A DNA stretch of 64,000 nucleotides, from positions 1-64,000 of IMG/VR virus record IMGVR_UViG_3300042907_001596, one strand, 5' to 3'. The position numbers and the translations under genes were made by a program. Shown piece by piece: positions 17,228 through 25,685 of the stretch (the first letter of the stretch is position 1; each line of letters begins with the position of its first letter). The notes under the pieces were generated by a model. That model ran no database searches. It was not told the origin of the DNA and saw only the letters and a list, made by a program, of their open reading frames with translations. Origin of the DNA: a virus.

Positions 17228-20200
17228 TGGCTACCGACGGTATGTTCTACGAGTTCCACATCCCGCTGGGACTCTACGATGCGATCCAAACGCTGCTCCG
17301 TCAGCAGCAGGCATCCCCTAACACCCCGAACGTCATCACCCCACCGACGACGGATCGGCAATGGTTCTCCCAGCCCCGATCGGCCGTCCAGGGCGAAATC
17401 ACCAAGCCCACTTTTTTCCACGCAGTCGGCATCTCGCATCTGTTCAGCCTCTTTGGGGTGGGGATCGCCAACGTCGGCGGCGGAAGCACACTCACCGTCC
17501 CCGGCGTCAACGGCAAAACCTACACCTGGAACGGTGCCCCCGGCACCGACCCCTTCCCGGCGATGGTGGACACCACCTACTGGAACGTCAAGACGGTTCA
17601 ATACTCCGCCTCCGCCTTCCCTTACCTCCAAAGCCTCGCGGCGGGAGCCGAAGCGGTCGTCGCGGCGATCAAAGCCACCCCCGGCAAGTTCGCGTTAGGC
17701 GGCTACGGCTTAGGCGCAGCCGTGATGTCGCGGGTCTGGGACGAAATCCAGTACGGCACCCTCGCCAGCCGCAAAAACGACCTGATCGCCGCAGTCACCT
17801 TCGGCTCGCCCGCCAGAGCGGCATCCCACCTGTGGCCGGGGGCCACCCCGATTGGATCGTGGGATGCCCCGTCCACGACCACCGGCAGCCACGGCGTCTT
17901 CCCGTCGGATCGGCGGATGACCTCCACTCCCGCTGTGTGGTGGGATTTTGCCAACTCCGACGACGTGTTCTCGTCCGTCGGCAACACCACCGCCGGGGCC
18001 AACTTGTCGGCGCTCACCGCCGTGCTCACCCAAACTTTCACCGGCAAAGACCTGCTGGCCTTCATCTCCACCAACCTCCTGAACCTGCCGTGGGACACCA
18101 TCACGTCGGCGGCGTCGACCATCAGCCAAGTCACCGACATCTTAGGATCCGACGGCGGCGGGCACAGCACTTACGCCACATCGCCCCCGACCGGCAATCC
18201 GCAAAATGGTCTGACCAGCTACCAGATCGCTCTCAACTACCTGAACACCGTCGGCAAGGACTACCAGGCCAGCCGCACCTTCGGCAACACCACCGAAGTG
18301 GTGCAAGTCAACTTCAAAATGCCGATGCCGATCAACGACCTGGCGTTCCAAGCCGTGCAGGTGCCCGTCACCATCGAAGCCTGGTACAAAGACCGCTACA
18401 ACAACTGGCGGGCCATGCTGGACGACAACCGAGTCCCCATCAAAGTCAACCTGTCGCGGGCCACCACCGAAAAGTGGTACGCCTACCGCGCCGACGTATC
18501 CCCGATCGTCGCCCAAGCGATCCAACTACGGCTGACGAGGGTCTACGACTCCGGCGTCGGCAACACGGCGTACTGCGTCGGCATCCGCAACCTACTGGCG
18601 AGGCGCAACATCTATTCGCGTCCGGCCGGGATCATGGCTACGACCATCACTGAAGACGCAATGGGCAACGTCGTGGAAACCACCATCAAAGACTGGGATC
18701 CACCCCAAGCGATCGACAACAACCCCGGCACGTTCTGGAAGTCGGCGGCGATGCCCGACCCCGACGCGGTGGCCTACTTGTGCTTGGATGTCCGCGACAG
18801 CGACGGCACCGCCAAGCTCATCGACACGCTCTATCTAGATCCGGTCTACACCGGAAACTCCATGAACCTGTACTACTCCAACGACGACCTCAACAGCACG
18901 CTGCGGCTCTCGCCTATCTCGCTGCGCCCCACGACGGCACCTTCCGGCACGACGTGGAAGATAAATAAAGGCTTGTCCGACATCACCACAGGAACCTCCG
19001 CCTCAACATGGTCGGCCCCTTTCCGAATCGGCCCGCAAGTACGCCGGGACGCTTGGATCGGGATCGAATGGGCACCCAACTTCAGTTCCGCCGCGCCGCC
19101 CGCCAACAACCCGGTACTCTTTGAGGTCACCCCGTCGGGGGCCAAGCCGGGACAGTTCTGGCCCCGCGTCTACTACCAAACCTCCCCGTCGCGGCTCGTG
19201 CTGGAGTTCACTAACGGCACCTCCACCCCCTACCAGTTCGTTGCACCGTTCAGCACGACCTTCGCGGCGGGCACCACCTTGAGGATCGTCGCCGGGTGGG
19301 CATACAACATGCCGGGGGAAGCGGTTGTCGTGTCGGTCTGCAATCAGAACGGCACCGAAATTGCGGCGTTCACGACTTCGTCCGTCGTAGACATCCCCGA
19401 ACTCATCACCTTCGACGGCAAGGTGGGATTCTCCCGGTTCAAAGGTTTATTGACGGCGCACGTCGTCAAGCTGGCGTCGTGGACGGACTCTAGCGGCAAA
19501 GCCGACTTCCAAGCCAACCCGATGTCGTTTGTCGACCCAGAGCCGACCATCCCCGACGCCGACGGACAGATCGGATCCAGCAGCCTGGACAACGCGGTGC
19601 TGTCGTGCGACTGGACGACCCAGCAGTACCCAATCGGCGGCAGCCACACCAGCGCCCACGCCGACCGCAAATGGGTGCCGGTGTGGCGCGATTACGTCAC
19701 CAAAAAGGGGAAGATGTTTTTGCCCCACCAGATCCGAGCGCAATACCTCAAGCTGGAGTTCTCCAAGCTCACGCCCGAGCCGTACCCGATCTACGACACC
19801 GGCATCCAAGTCACCTACGAAACCTTCCCCGTCTCCGTCTACGGCGACTACAAAAGCACGACCACCATCACCAACACCGTTAACCGGCGAGTCCCCGGCC
19901 TGCTGGAAAATGTCGGTGACGCCACCACGCAGTTCGTCGGCAACGCCATCGGCACCATCACCGGGGCGGCGGACGCAATCGGCGGAGCCGTCAACGGTGT
20001 GCTGGGGAAAATCGGCAGCCTTGTGGGGGGAATCTCCAGCGTCAACTGGCTCGACACGACCTCCATTAGGGCGGCAATCGAAGCGCCGTTCACCGCCGTC
20101 GCGCAGCCCATCGTCGCCGCGCTGGGCTACAGCAACCCTATCCAAAGCCTGCCGAACACACTGCTGTCTGCGGTATCGACCGTTAGCAACACTTTCATGT

Positions 20201-22986
20201 CGACATCGAACGCCAGCAACACCCTGACTTCCGTGTCGTCCATCGGGACGGCAGCAATTCAAGCCGCCACCGCCACTTCCGCCGTCACCCCCAGCACGCT
20301 GGCGGCGGCGAGGGCATCCAACCGGCAACTCAGCATCAACCTCCCGGCAAGAACGGTCAACCCGCGACTGCCGCGAGTCAACATCGCTAACACCCTCAAC
20401 AACGCCACCAAAACGCTAACCTCGTCGCTGGCCGGACTGATCAACACCGGATCTCCACTCGTCAGTGCTGGCTCGTCGGCGCTGAGCGTGATCCGGCAAG
20501 AGATGACGAGCAGCCTCGTCCACCGTCGGCCGCTGCTGGATGTCATCACCTTGGCGAAGCAGTCAATAAACACCCTGTTGGGTACCGATGTGCAGCAAGT
20601 CGTGGAGAAAATCATCCCCCCGCCGCTCATTAAAGCAATCGAAAGCGCCTTCTCCCCGTCGACAACGACGACATCAGTTGCTTCCCCCACCCGCCGTCCG
20701 GTGGCGCTACCCCCGTCTAGGGTCAACAACGCCATCCTGCCAACCCAAGGCACCGACAAATGGCTATTCCCCGGCGGCAACCTCACTATGCCTGCGGCCG
20801 TAATGAACGGACTAACCGGCCTAACCCAAACGGTGCTGGGCTACAACACCTCCACCACGACGGCCAGCAGCACCTCCACCACCCGGCGGGTGCGCTTTGA
20901 GACGACGGAAACGCACATCTACCGCAAGCTCGTCGCCAACCGGGATGCCGCGATCGGCTACTTCGCCGGGATCCGCGAGGTCGCCGCTTACAGCACCGCG
21001 TACGTCGACAACGAAGACCCCGTCTCGTTCCACTTCGACCTGTACGACAAGACCCAGTGGGCGTTCAGCAGCAACATCCAAACGCTGTCGGCTACCGGCG
21101 GCGGCTACGCCGGGGTGACCGCCCAGCCGATGCTGTACGCCAACGCCGACATCGACTTCGCCCTCGACCTGGACGCCTGGACGAAGACCGGCGCGTGGAC
21201 GTGGGACAACAGCCAGGACGGCTACACCGGCAACCGGATACAGGCCGCGAAGCTCACCCCCGCCGCTGGGGCGGCTGCCACCATCGTGGCCAGAGACACC
21301 ATCGACGTAACCGCCGGGGATGTCCTGGTGGTGTCCGGCTTCACGAAGTACATCAACGCCAACCTCACCAACGTCGCCACCAACCCCAGCTTTGAGGACA
21401 CCACGCTGCTCGTCGGCAACAACGGCGGGACGTACTCCACCGAGCAGGCCCGCACCGGAACCCGCTCCCTCCGGCTGGTCAGCAACGGCACCGCCCGCTA
21501 CTCGTATATCGCCCCTGACGCCACCACTACCACCACCTTCATCCCATCGGTGGCGGGCGATGTGTGGTATGTCGAAGGGTATGTTTACGGCAAGTCCGGT
21601 GTTGGCGGCAACACCCAGACCACCGGTGGTGCTAACGCCATCCAGATCGGTCTGACCGGGTTCAACTCCGGCGGAGGATTTCTCACCAACGTCGTTACGA
21701 GCATCACCGCCGACGCCTCACGCAAGGGTGTATGGACGAAAATATCGGGATACCTCACCGCTCCGACCAACACCGTTTCCATTGCCCCTTTCGTGCAGAT
21801 CACGTCGGCCGTCACCTCCGGCGACACCTATTACTTCGATGACGTAGTGGTACGCCGCGCCGGGAAGATCACGCTGGATCTGGTGACCTACAACAGCGCC
21901 GGAGTCGCGACCGGGTCGGCCGCACTGACCGCCGTGCCGTCCACCACCGCCGGTGTCCCCGCCACCATCACCAGCCTGACGGACGTATACAAAAACACCG
22001 ACGGGGTGACCTTCACCGAACTGAAAGGCACCTACACCGTCCCCGGCTCCGGCGTGAGCGCGGTCGCGGTGAGATACACCGTCTCCAACGTGGACGGCGG
22101 TTCGGTGTGGGTTGCGGAATCCAAAGTGGTGCCGTCGGACATCGCGAAGCGTCGCGGGACTTTGTACTCTCGCTTCGTTACGACCTCCGACTTCTCCAAG
22201 GTGGTCTGCGACTTCCGCGACACCGGCGCGATGAGGTCGGACGCGATGTGGGCACGGATGGATCCGTTCAACACCGCCATCGACAAGACCAAGTTGACGT
22301 GGTACACGACGCCGTCCACGATGCCGCCGGGGATGTGGGGTGACACCTTCGCGGACTGGGCCGATGAGAACGTCAAGTGGGGTAACGCCGAAGCGACGGT
22401 GGCGATCATCGTGGATCCCAACCGGGTCTACAAAGGCAATCGGGTGCTGCGCTTCATGCGCGGAGCCAGCGCCGGACAGGCTGGGGTCACCGTAGTGCAA
22501 CGCACCAACTACGTCCCCGGCTGCCTCGCCCGCATCAGCGCGGTGTTCTACAAGCCCGAAGCCAACACCAACTCCATCAAGGTGTCGTTGCGCCGGATTA
22601 GTGACGGCGTCTACATTTACGGTGGGGCCATTGACGAAGGCATCATCCCCGACCCCGACATCGGCCGGTGGTACACCTACACCAGTCCGTGGTTTGAGAT
22701 CCCGTCCTCCCTCGACCAGGCGTACACCGTCGGCTTCTACAGCAGCGGCTCCGACGCCGAAGAACTTTACCTGTCGGATCTATACACCGAAACGACCCAC
22801 GTTCGGTACCACATGCAATTGGGCGGCAGCAGTTCTTATTCGTTCGACGTGACCGGCGCGGCGATGACGACCGACGCGATCGTCACCGCAACCAGCCCGG
22901 TCAAAGAGATGGCGATCAACGTAACCGTCCTGTCGGATCGGGTCGCGGCGTTCGGGGCAACCGTCACCCCGGTGTACCTCAAGTAG
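17227..22986 (+). CDS. Giant tail protein with inactive LysB-like domain and carbohydrate-binding-like modules
   Basis: 1,919 aa. Residues ~1-345 resemble the two LysB-like proteins at 25686 and 27398: the same TPGKFAL segment, nucleophile-elbow helix and LNYLN end. The elbow reads G159-Y-G161-L-G163, so Gly161 stands where the catalytic Ser should be. Residues ~350-900 contain beta-sandwich segments with discoidin-like features. Residues ~920-1220 are Ala/Ser/Thr-rich and helical. From ~1365 onward there are repeated CBM-like jelly rolls (for example NPSFED...GTRSLRL). Probably the distal adhesin that binds the mycolate/arabinogalactan envelope without cutting it. Confidence 0.75.
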   Translation: MATDGMFYEFHIPLGLYDAIQTLLRQQQASPNTPNVITPPTTDRQWFSQPRSAVQGEITKPTFFHAVGISHLFSLFGVGIANVGGGSTLTVPGVNGKTYTWNGAPGTDPFPAMVDTTYWNVKTVQYSASAFPYLQSLAAGAEAVVAAIKATPGKFALGGYGLGAAVMSRVWDEIQYGTLASRKNDLIAAVTFGSPARAASHLWPGATPIGSWDAPSTTTGSHGVFPSDRRMTSTPAVWWDFANSDDVFSSVGNTTAGANLSALTAVLTQTFTGKDLLAFISTNLLNLPWDTITSAASTISQVTDILGSDGGGHSTYATSPPTGNPQNGLTSYQIALNYLNTVGKDYQASRTFGNTTEVVQVNFKMPMPINDLAFQAVQVPVTIEAWYKDRYNNWRAMLDDNRVPIKVNLSRATTEKWYAYRADVSPIVAQAIQLRLTRVYDSGVGNTAYCVGIRNLLARRNIYSRPAGIMATTITEDAMGNVVETTIKDWDPPQAIDNNPGTFWKSAAMPDPDAVAYLCLDVRDSDGTAKLIDTLYLDPVYTGNSMNLYYSNDDLNSTLRLSPISLRPTTAPSGTTWKINKGLSDITTGTSASTWSAPFRIGPQVRRDAWIGIEWAPNFSSAAPPANNPVLFEVTPSGAKPGQFWPRVYYQTSPSRLVLEFTNGTSTPYQFVAPFSTTFAAGTTLRIVAGWAYNMPGEAVVVSVCNQNGTEIAAFTTSSVVDIPELITFDGKVGFSRFKGLLTAHVVKLASWTDSSGKADFQANPMSFVDPEPTIPDADGQIGSSSLDNAVLSCDWTTQQYPIGGSHTSAHADRKWVPVWRDYVTKKGKMFLPHQIRAQYLKLEFSKLTPEPYPIYDTGIQVTYETFPVSVYGDYKSTTTITNTVNRRVPGLLENVGDATTQFVGNAIGTITGAADAIGGAVNGVLGKIGSLVGGISSVNWLDTTSIRAAIEAPFTAVAQPIVAALGYSNPIQSLPNTLLSAVSTVSNTFMSTSNASNTLTSVSSIGTAAIQAATATSAVTPSTLAAARASNRQLSINLPARTVNPRLPRVNIANTLNNATKTLTSSLAGLINTGSPLVSAGSSALSVIRQEMTSSLVHRRPLLDVITLAKQSINTLLGTDVQQVVEKIIPPPLIKAIESAFSPSTTTTSVASPTRRPVALPPSRVNNAILPTQGTDKWLFPGGNLTMPAAVMNGLTGLTQTVLGYNTSTTTASSTSTTRRVRFETTETHIYRKLVANRDAAIGYFAGIREVAAYSTAYVDNEDPVSFHFDLYDKTQWAFSSNIQTLSATGGGYAGVTAQPMLYANADIDFALDLDAWTKTGAWTWDNSQDGYTGNRIQAAKLTPAAGAAATIVARDTIDVTAGDVLVVSGFTKYINANLTNVATNPSFEDTTLLVGNNGGTYSTEQARTGTRSLRLVSNGTARYSYIAPDATTTTTFIPSVAGDVWYVEGYVYGKSGVGGNTQTTGGANAIQIGLTGFNSGGGFLTNVVTSITADASRKGVWTKISGYLTAPTNTVSIAPFVQITSAVTSGDTYYFDDVVVRRAGKITLDLVTYNSAGVATGSAALTAVPSTTAGVPATITSLTDVYKNTDGVTFTELKGTYTVPGSGVSAVAVRYTVSNVDGGSVWVAESKVVPSDIAKRRGTLYSRFVTTSDFSKVVCDFRDTGAMRSDAMWARMDPFNTAIDKTKLTWYTTPSTMPPGMWGDTFADWADENVKWGNAEATVAIIVDPNRVYKGNRVLRFMRGASAGQAGVTVVQRTNYVPGCLARISAVFYKPEANTNSIKVSLRRISDGVYIYGGAIDEGIIPDPDIGRWYTYTSPWFEIPSSLDQAYTVGFYSSGSDAEELYLSDLYTETTHVRYHMQLGGSSSYSFDVTGAAMTTDAIVTATSPVKEMAINVTVLSDRVAAFGATVTPVYLK

Positions 22987-23040
22987 GGAATATCTGCCCG
23001 CCTCCCGGCGTTCTTGTAGATGGAGGGGCCAGGTGGCTCC
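22987..23040 (+). promoter_or_regulatory. ECF-sigma-like promoter 1 with leader hairpin
   Basis: GGAATA (22987-22992), 16-bp spacer, CGTT (23009-23012). Downstream GGGGCC (23025-23030) pairs with GGCTCC (23035-23040) around AGGT, then GGGAGGG leads to ATG 23057. One of seven sites with identical spacing. It matches the actinobacterial SigR/SigH layout GGAAT-N18-GTT. It starts right after the long tail operon and would give the next genes their own transcription. Confidence 0.7.
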
Positions 23041-23056
23041 GCCGGGAGGGATCGAC

Positions 23057-23482
23057 ATGGGAAGGTTTGCCAAGCTCGACCTGGGTTGGTTCTGCTGCGA
23101 CGGTTGGCGTTGCGCGGATTGTCACCGGCTCAAAGAAGGATCTGGCGGCGTCTACAGCCTCTGCGTCCTAGGTGTGCTGTGCGGTGCTTGCGAGCACGAA
23201 GTGGAAGCCGGTATCCCGGCCCCGCCCGAACCACCCGCCCCCGAACTGAAGGGCGCAGCTATCGCGCTGGACGCCTACGGACTGGGCATCGTTCGATTCT
23301 ACGGCCCCGACGCCGAAGATCACGCGCTGGCCTTCCTAGCCCGCAAAGATGCTGAAGAGGTGCGGGAACTGCCCATCGACCGGGCCTACGAACGGCTGAT
23401 CGAAGCCCTCTACCCACAATGCGAACACGGCCTGGAACTCGCGCTGTGTGCAGGCCCCGGCCACTACCCGATGGATATGTGA
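23057..23482 (+). CDS. Cysteine-rich (zinc-finger-like) small protein
   Basis: 141 aa from ATG 23057 (GGGAGGG seven bases upstream), preferred to the in-frame GTG 23033, which lies inside the leader hairpin. N-terminal Cys pairs (CC..WRCADC and LCGAC) could bind zinc. The rest is charged, with another C...H...C cluster near the C-terminus. First gene after promoter 1. Stop overlaps the next ATG. Function unknown. Confidence 0.7.
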   Translation: MGRFAKLDLGWFCCDGWRCADCHRLKEGSGGVYSLCVLGVLCGACEHEVEAGIPAPPEPPAPELKGAAIALDAYGLGIVRFYGPDAEDHALAFLARKDAEEVRELPIDRAYERLIEALYPQCEHGLELALCAGPGHYPMDM

Positions 23483-23661
23483 TGAAAGCCTGCCGCGAGT
23501 GCTACCACCTGGCCGACGAGCCGAAGCCGCACAGCATCCTGTGCTCCAAACGGGAGCCGGTGACCTGCTCTCACTGCGGGGCGCAGTTCCGCATCCCCGG
23601 TCAGACGTACGGCTTCAGCCACTGCGACCTTCACGCGGAATACACCCCGCTGCCCGACTAG
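23482..23661 (+). CDS. Zinc-ribbon-like protein, 59 aa
   Basis: Start ATG 23482 overlaps the previous stop (TGATG). Two Cys pairs, CREC near the start and CSHC near residue 32, plus later His/Cys residues fit a compact zinc ribbon. Likely nucleic-acid or protein binding. No closer family recognised. Co-translated with the upstream Cys-rich gene. Confidence 0.68.
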   Translation: MKACRECYHLADEPKPHSILCSKREPVTCSHCGAQFRIPGQTYGFSHCDLHAEYTPLPD

Positions 23662-23687
23662 GGAATGTCCGGCCTCCCCGCTACGTT
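23662..23687 (+). promoter_or_regulatory. ECF-sigma-like promoter 2
   Basis: GGAATG (23662-23667), 16-bp spacer, CGTT (23684-23687), directly after the previous stop. The leader is short (about 12-15 nt) and lacks a hairpin; GGAGGG precedes ATG 23709. Confidence 0.68.
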
Positions 23688-23708
23688 GTAAGTAGTGGAG
23701 GGAGAAAT

Positions 23709-23918
23709 ATGGACAGGATCACTGAGCGCGACGTGGACGACCGTCCGTTCGACCACGACGGCGAACTCGTGACCGCCGAAGAGTGGTGGGAGCACTTCCG
23801 CGCCGAAGCCTGCTGCCGCGACTGGCACCAAGCCGCCGCACTGCTGTGCGGCTGCGGCGGGTCGGGCGCACTACCCAGCGGCATCAGCCGCTTACTGATT
23901 GGAGAGGAGGAGTTATGA
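23709..23918 (+). CDS. Small acidic hypothetical protein, 69 aa
   Basis: ATG 23709 behind GTGGAGGGAG. Acidic N-terminus with several Asp/Glu and Trp residues, then a Cys/Gly-rich segment (CGCGG) near residue 50. First gene of the transcript from promoter 2. The stop overlaps the next start (ATGA). No family recognised. Confidence 0.65.
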   Translation: MDRITERDVDDRPFDHDGELVTAEEWWEHFRAEACCRDWHQAAALLCGCGGSGALPSGISRLLIGEEEL

Positions 23919-24076
23919 CACCGCACGAAGCGGAAAAAATCCGCCGCCGGGATCGCACCCAGCGGGGGCGCTCCCCTGCCCAGCGCACTACGCGCAGCAA
24001 GGACAAAGGCCGCGCCGCCAAACGCCCCGGTAAGGGGGAGCGCAACGCATGGAAGAAAGCCCTCGTCAACGCCTGA
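23915..24076 (+). CDS. Very basic small protein, 53 aa
   Basis: ATG 23915 behind GAGAGGAGGAG, overlapping the previous stop. Over a third of residues are Lys/Arg with no hydrophobic core, which suggests nucleic-acid binding or an unstructured peptide. Its 3' end overlaps the next gene by 28 bases. Confidence 0.62.
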   Translation: MTPHEAEKIRRRDRTQRGRSPAQRTTRSKDKGRAAKRPGKGERNAWKKALVNA

Positions 24077-24264
24077 TCTGGCATCGACGCAAAGGGCTGG
24101 GTGGGCTGTACGCCCGCCTGCCCGACAAACAGTCTTACGACATCACCCTCGCCCCGGTCGACGGCTATTACCTGTCACTGGTGCTGCCCGACGACCGGCG
24201 GATCACGCTGGGTCACTTCGGCAAGCAAGTGGAAGCGAAGCGGTTCGCGGAAGCGAGGGAATAA
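24049..24264 (+). CDS. Hypothetical protein, 71 aa
   Basis: ATG 24049, GGGGGAG ten bases upstream. Basic N-terminus, then alternating hydrophobic strands (ITLAPVDGYYLSLVLPD). Resembles short phage proteins annotated only as hypothetical. The promoter 3 element begins inside its last codons. Confidence 0.62.
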   Translation: MEESPRQRLIWHRRKGLGGLYARLPDKQSYDITLAPVDGYYLSLVLPDDRRITLGHFGKQVEAKRFAEARE

Positions 24265-24283
24265 CCCCGGCACTCCCAGCGTT
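24258..24283 (+). promoter_or_regulatory. ECF-sigma-like promoter 3
   Basis: GGAATA (24258-24263) overlaps the end of the upstream gene. 16-bp spacer, CGTT (24280-24283). No hairpin in the leader; GGAGGGAAGGA leads to ATG 24310. Confidence 0.68.
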
Positions 24284-24309
24284 GGACTAGGTGGAGGGAA
24301 GGAAACAGA

Positions 24310-25626
24310 ATGACTGCCCCAATCATCATCGCCCCGGCCGACGAAGCCGTGGTGCTGCACATCCCCGCCTACCGGCGGGACGACCTCGACCACAAACTGG
24401 CTATCGCCAACCGCCGCTTAGAGCGCGGTGGTGTCGACGGCCGGTTCAGCTACGTCGCGGTGCCCGTTGAGCGCAAGATCCGCAAAGGCGCGATCGAACT
24501 GCCCGACGGCACTTTGTTCGGCGGCACCGAAGTGGTTGAACCCTGGCTGGACATCACGCTCGACGCCCTCAAGATCGGCGGCGGCGACCACACCTTCGTT
24601 GCGGCCCTGGTGGGCGAAGAGGCGGGTTACACCGTCCACTGCGCTCCCGGCCAAAGCCTCGACGGCTGGGTGCGCCCGCCGGTGGACGACATTCACTGCG
24701 ATCACTGCGGCCTGAAGCGCGACCGCCGCCGGATCTACATCGTGCGCGACGACCGGGACGGCAAGCTCCTCCAGGTCGGCCACTCCTGCATTGAGCTTTA
24801 CACCGGCCTCAAGATCAAGGGCCTGTGGGCGCTGGAGTTCGGCAAGGAACTGCGCGGCTGGGCCGACGAAGACACCGGCGGCGGCTTCGGTGACCGCGAC
24901 TACGGTGCGCCGGTCGACAAGGTGCTGGCGCTAGCCTTCGCTTTCGCTGACGAAGGCCGCAGCTACGTCTCCGTCAAAGCGGCGGAAGCCGGGGTGGGTG
25001 ACGCCACCGGCGGTCTGGTGCGGAGCGCACTGTTCTTCCCGCCCCGGCCTCCCCGCTCCGGCGCTAGCCCCCGCGAGCACGCGGCGTACGAAGACTTCCT
25101 CGCAAAGGTGCGCCTGGCTGAGGTCTTCGTCACCGACGCCGCCCTCATCGCCGGGATCCGCGAAGCCGCCGACACCTTAGAGGCGGGCACCGACTACGGC
25201 GACAACATGAAGGTCATCCTCGCCGGGGAGTACGTCTCCGGCCGCAACGTCGGGATCCTCGCCTCGCTGGTCGCGGTCTACGCCCGCGAGAAGGAACTCG
25301 CCGTCAAGCGGGAGCAGGAAGCGAAGTCGCCTCCGGCGAAGGGGTTCCTCGCGGAGGTCAAGGTGCGGGTGCGGGATCTGGAACTGGCCCTGCGGACGGT
25401 GAAGTCCTGGGAAGGCCAGTGGGGCTGGACGACCCTCCTGGTCGGCCGCGCCGCCACCGGGCACACGGTCAAGTGGTTCGCCTCCGGCTCGCTCGACCTG
25501 GAGCCGGGGGACACCCTCTTCCTGAAGGCCGCAACGGTCAAGGCCCACGAGGTCTACGAAGGTGTCGACCAGACGGTCATCACCAGGGGCGTCATCGACC
25601 ACGACAAGATGGGCGCGGTGGTGTAA
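24310..25626 (+). CDS. Zinc-finger plus OB-fold-like protein
   Basis: 438 aa. Around residues 134-165 is C-x2-C...H-x2-C-like spacing (CDHCGLKR... GHSCIELYTG), a probable zinc site. Residues ~345-435 look like an OB fold (alternating strands ending in DQTVITRGVI). Similar two-domain proteins occur in many actinophages without a known role. Single-stranded nucleic-acid binding is a reasonable guess. It has its own ECF-like promoter and a good ribosome site. Confidence 0.72.
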   Translation: MTAPIIIAPADEAVVLHIPAYRRDDLDHKLAIANRRLERGGVDGRFSYVAVPVERKIRKGAIELPDGTLFGGTEVVEPWLDITLDALKIGGGDHTFVAALVGEEAGYTVHCAPGQSLDGWVRPPVDDIHCDHCGLKRDRRRIYIVRDDRDGKLLQVGHSCIELYTGLKIKGLWALEFGKELRGWADEDTGGGFGDRDYGAPVDKVLALAFAFADEGRSYVSVKAAEAGVGDATGGLVRSALFFPPRPPRSGASPREHAAYEDFLAKVRLAEVFVTDAALIAGIREAADTLEAGTDYGDNMKVILAGEYVSGRNVGILASLVAVYAREKELAVKREQEAKSPPAKGFLAEVKVRVRDLELALRTVKSWEGQWGWTTLLVGRAATGHTVKWFASGSLDLEPGDTLFLKAATVKAHEVYEGVDQTVITRGVIDHDKMGAVV

Positions 25627-25640
25627 AACGGCAGAACCCG

Positions 25641-25685
25641 CCAGGGAAAGGGTGAAGTCAACGCCCACCCTGGAGGGTTCTTTTT
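25641..25685 (+). promoter_or_regulatory. Leader stem-loop before the LysB-glycosidase gene
   Basis: CCAGGG (25641-25646) pairs with CCCTGG (25668-25673); an internal GGGTG/CACCC pairing is an alternative. A TTCTTTTT run ends one base before ATG 25686. It could be an intrinsic terminator for the upstream gene or a 5' leader attenuator. GGGAAAGGGTGAAG is shared with the leader at 51145, which argues for a leader role. The upstream TGTAAAAC (25622-25629) is a weak -10 candidate. Confidence 0.45.
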
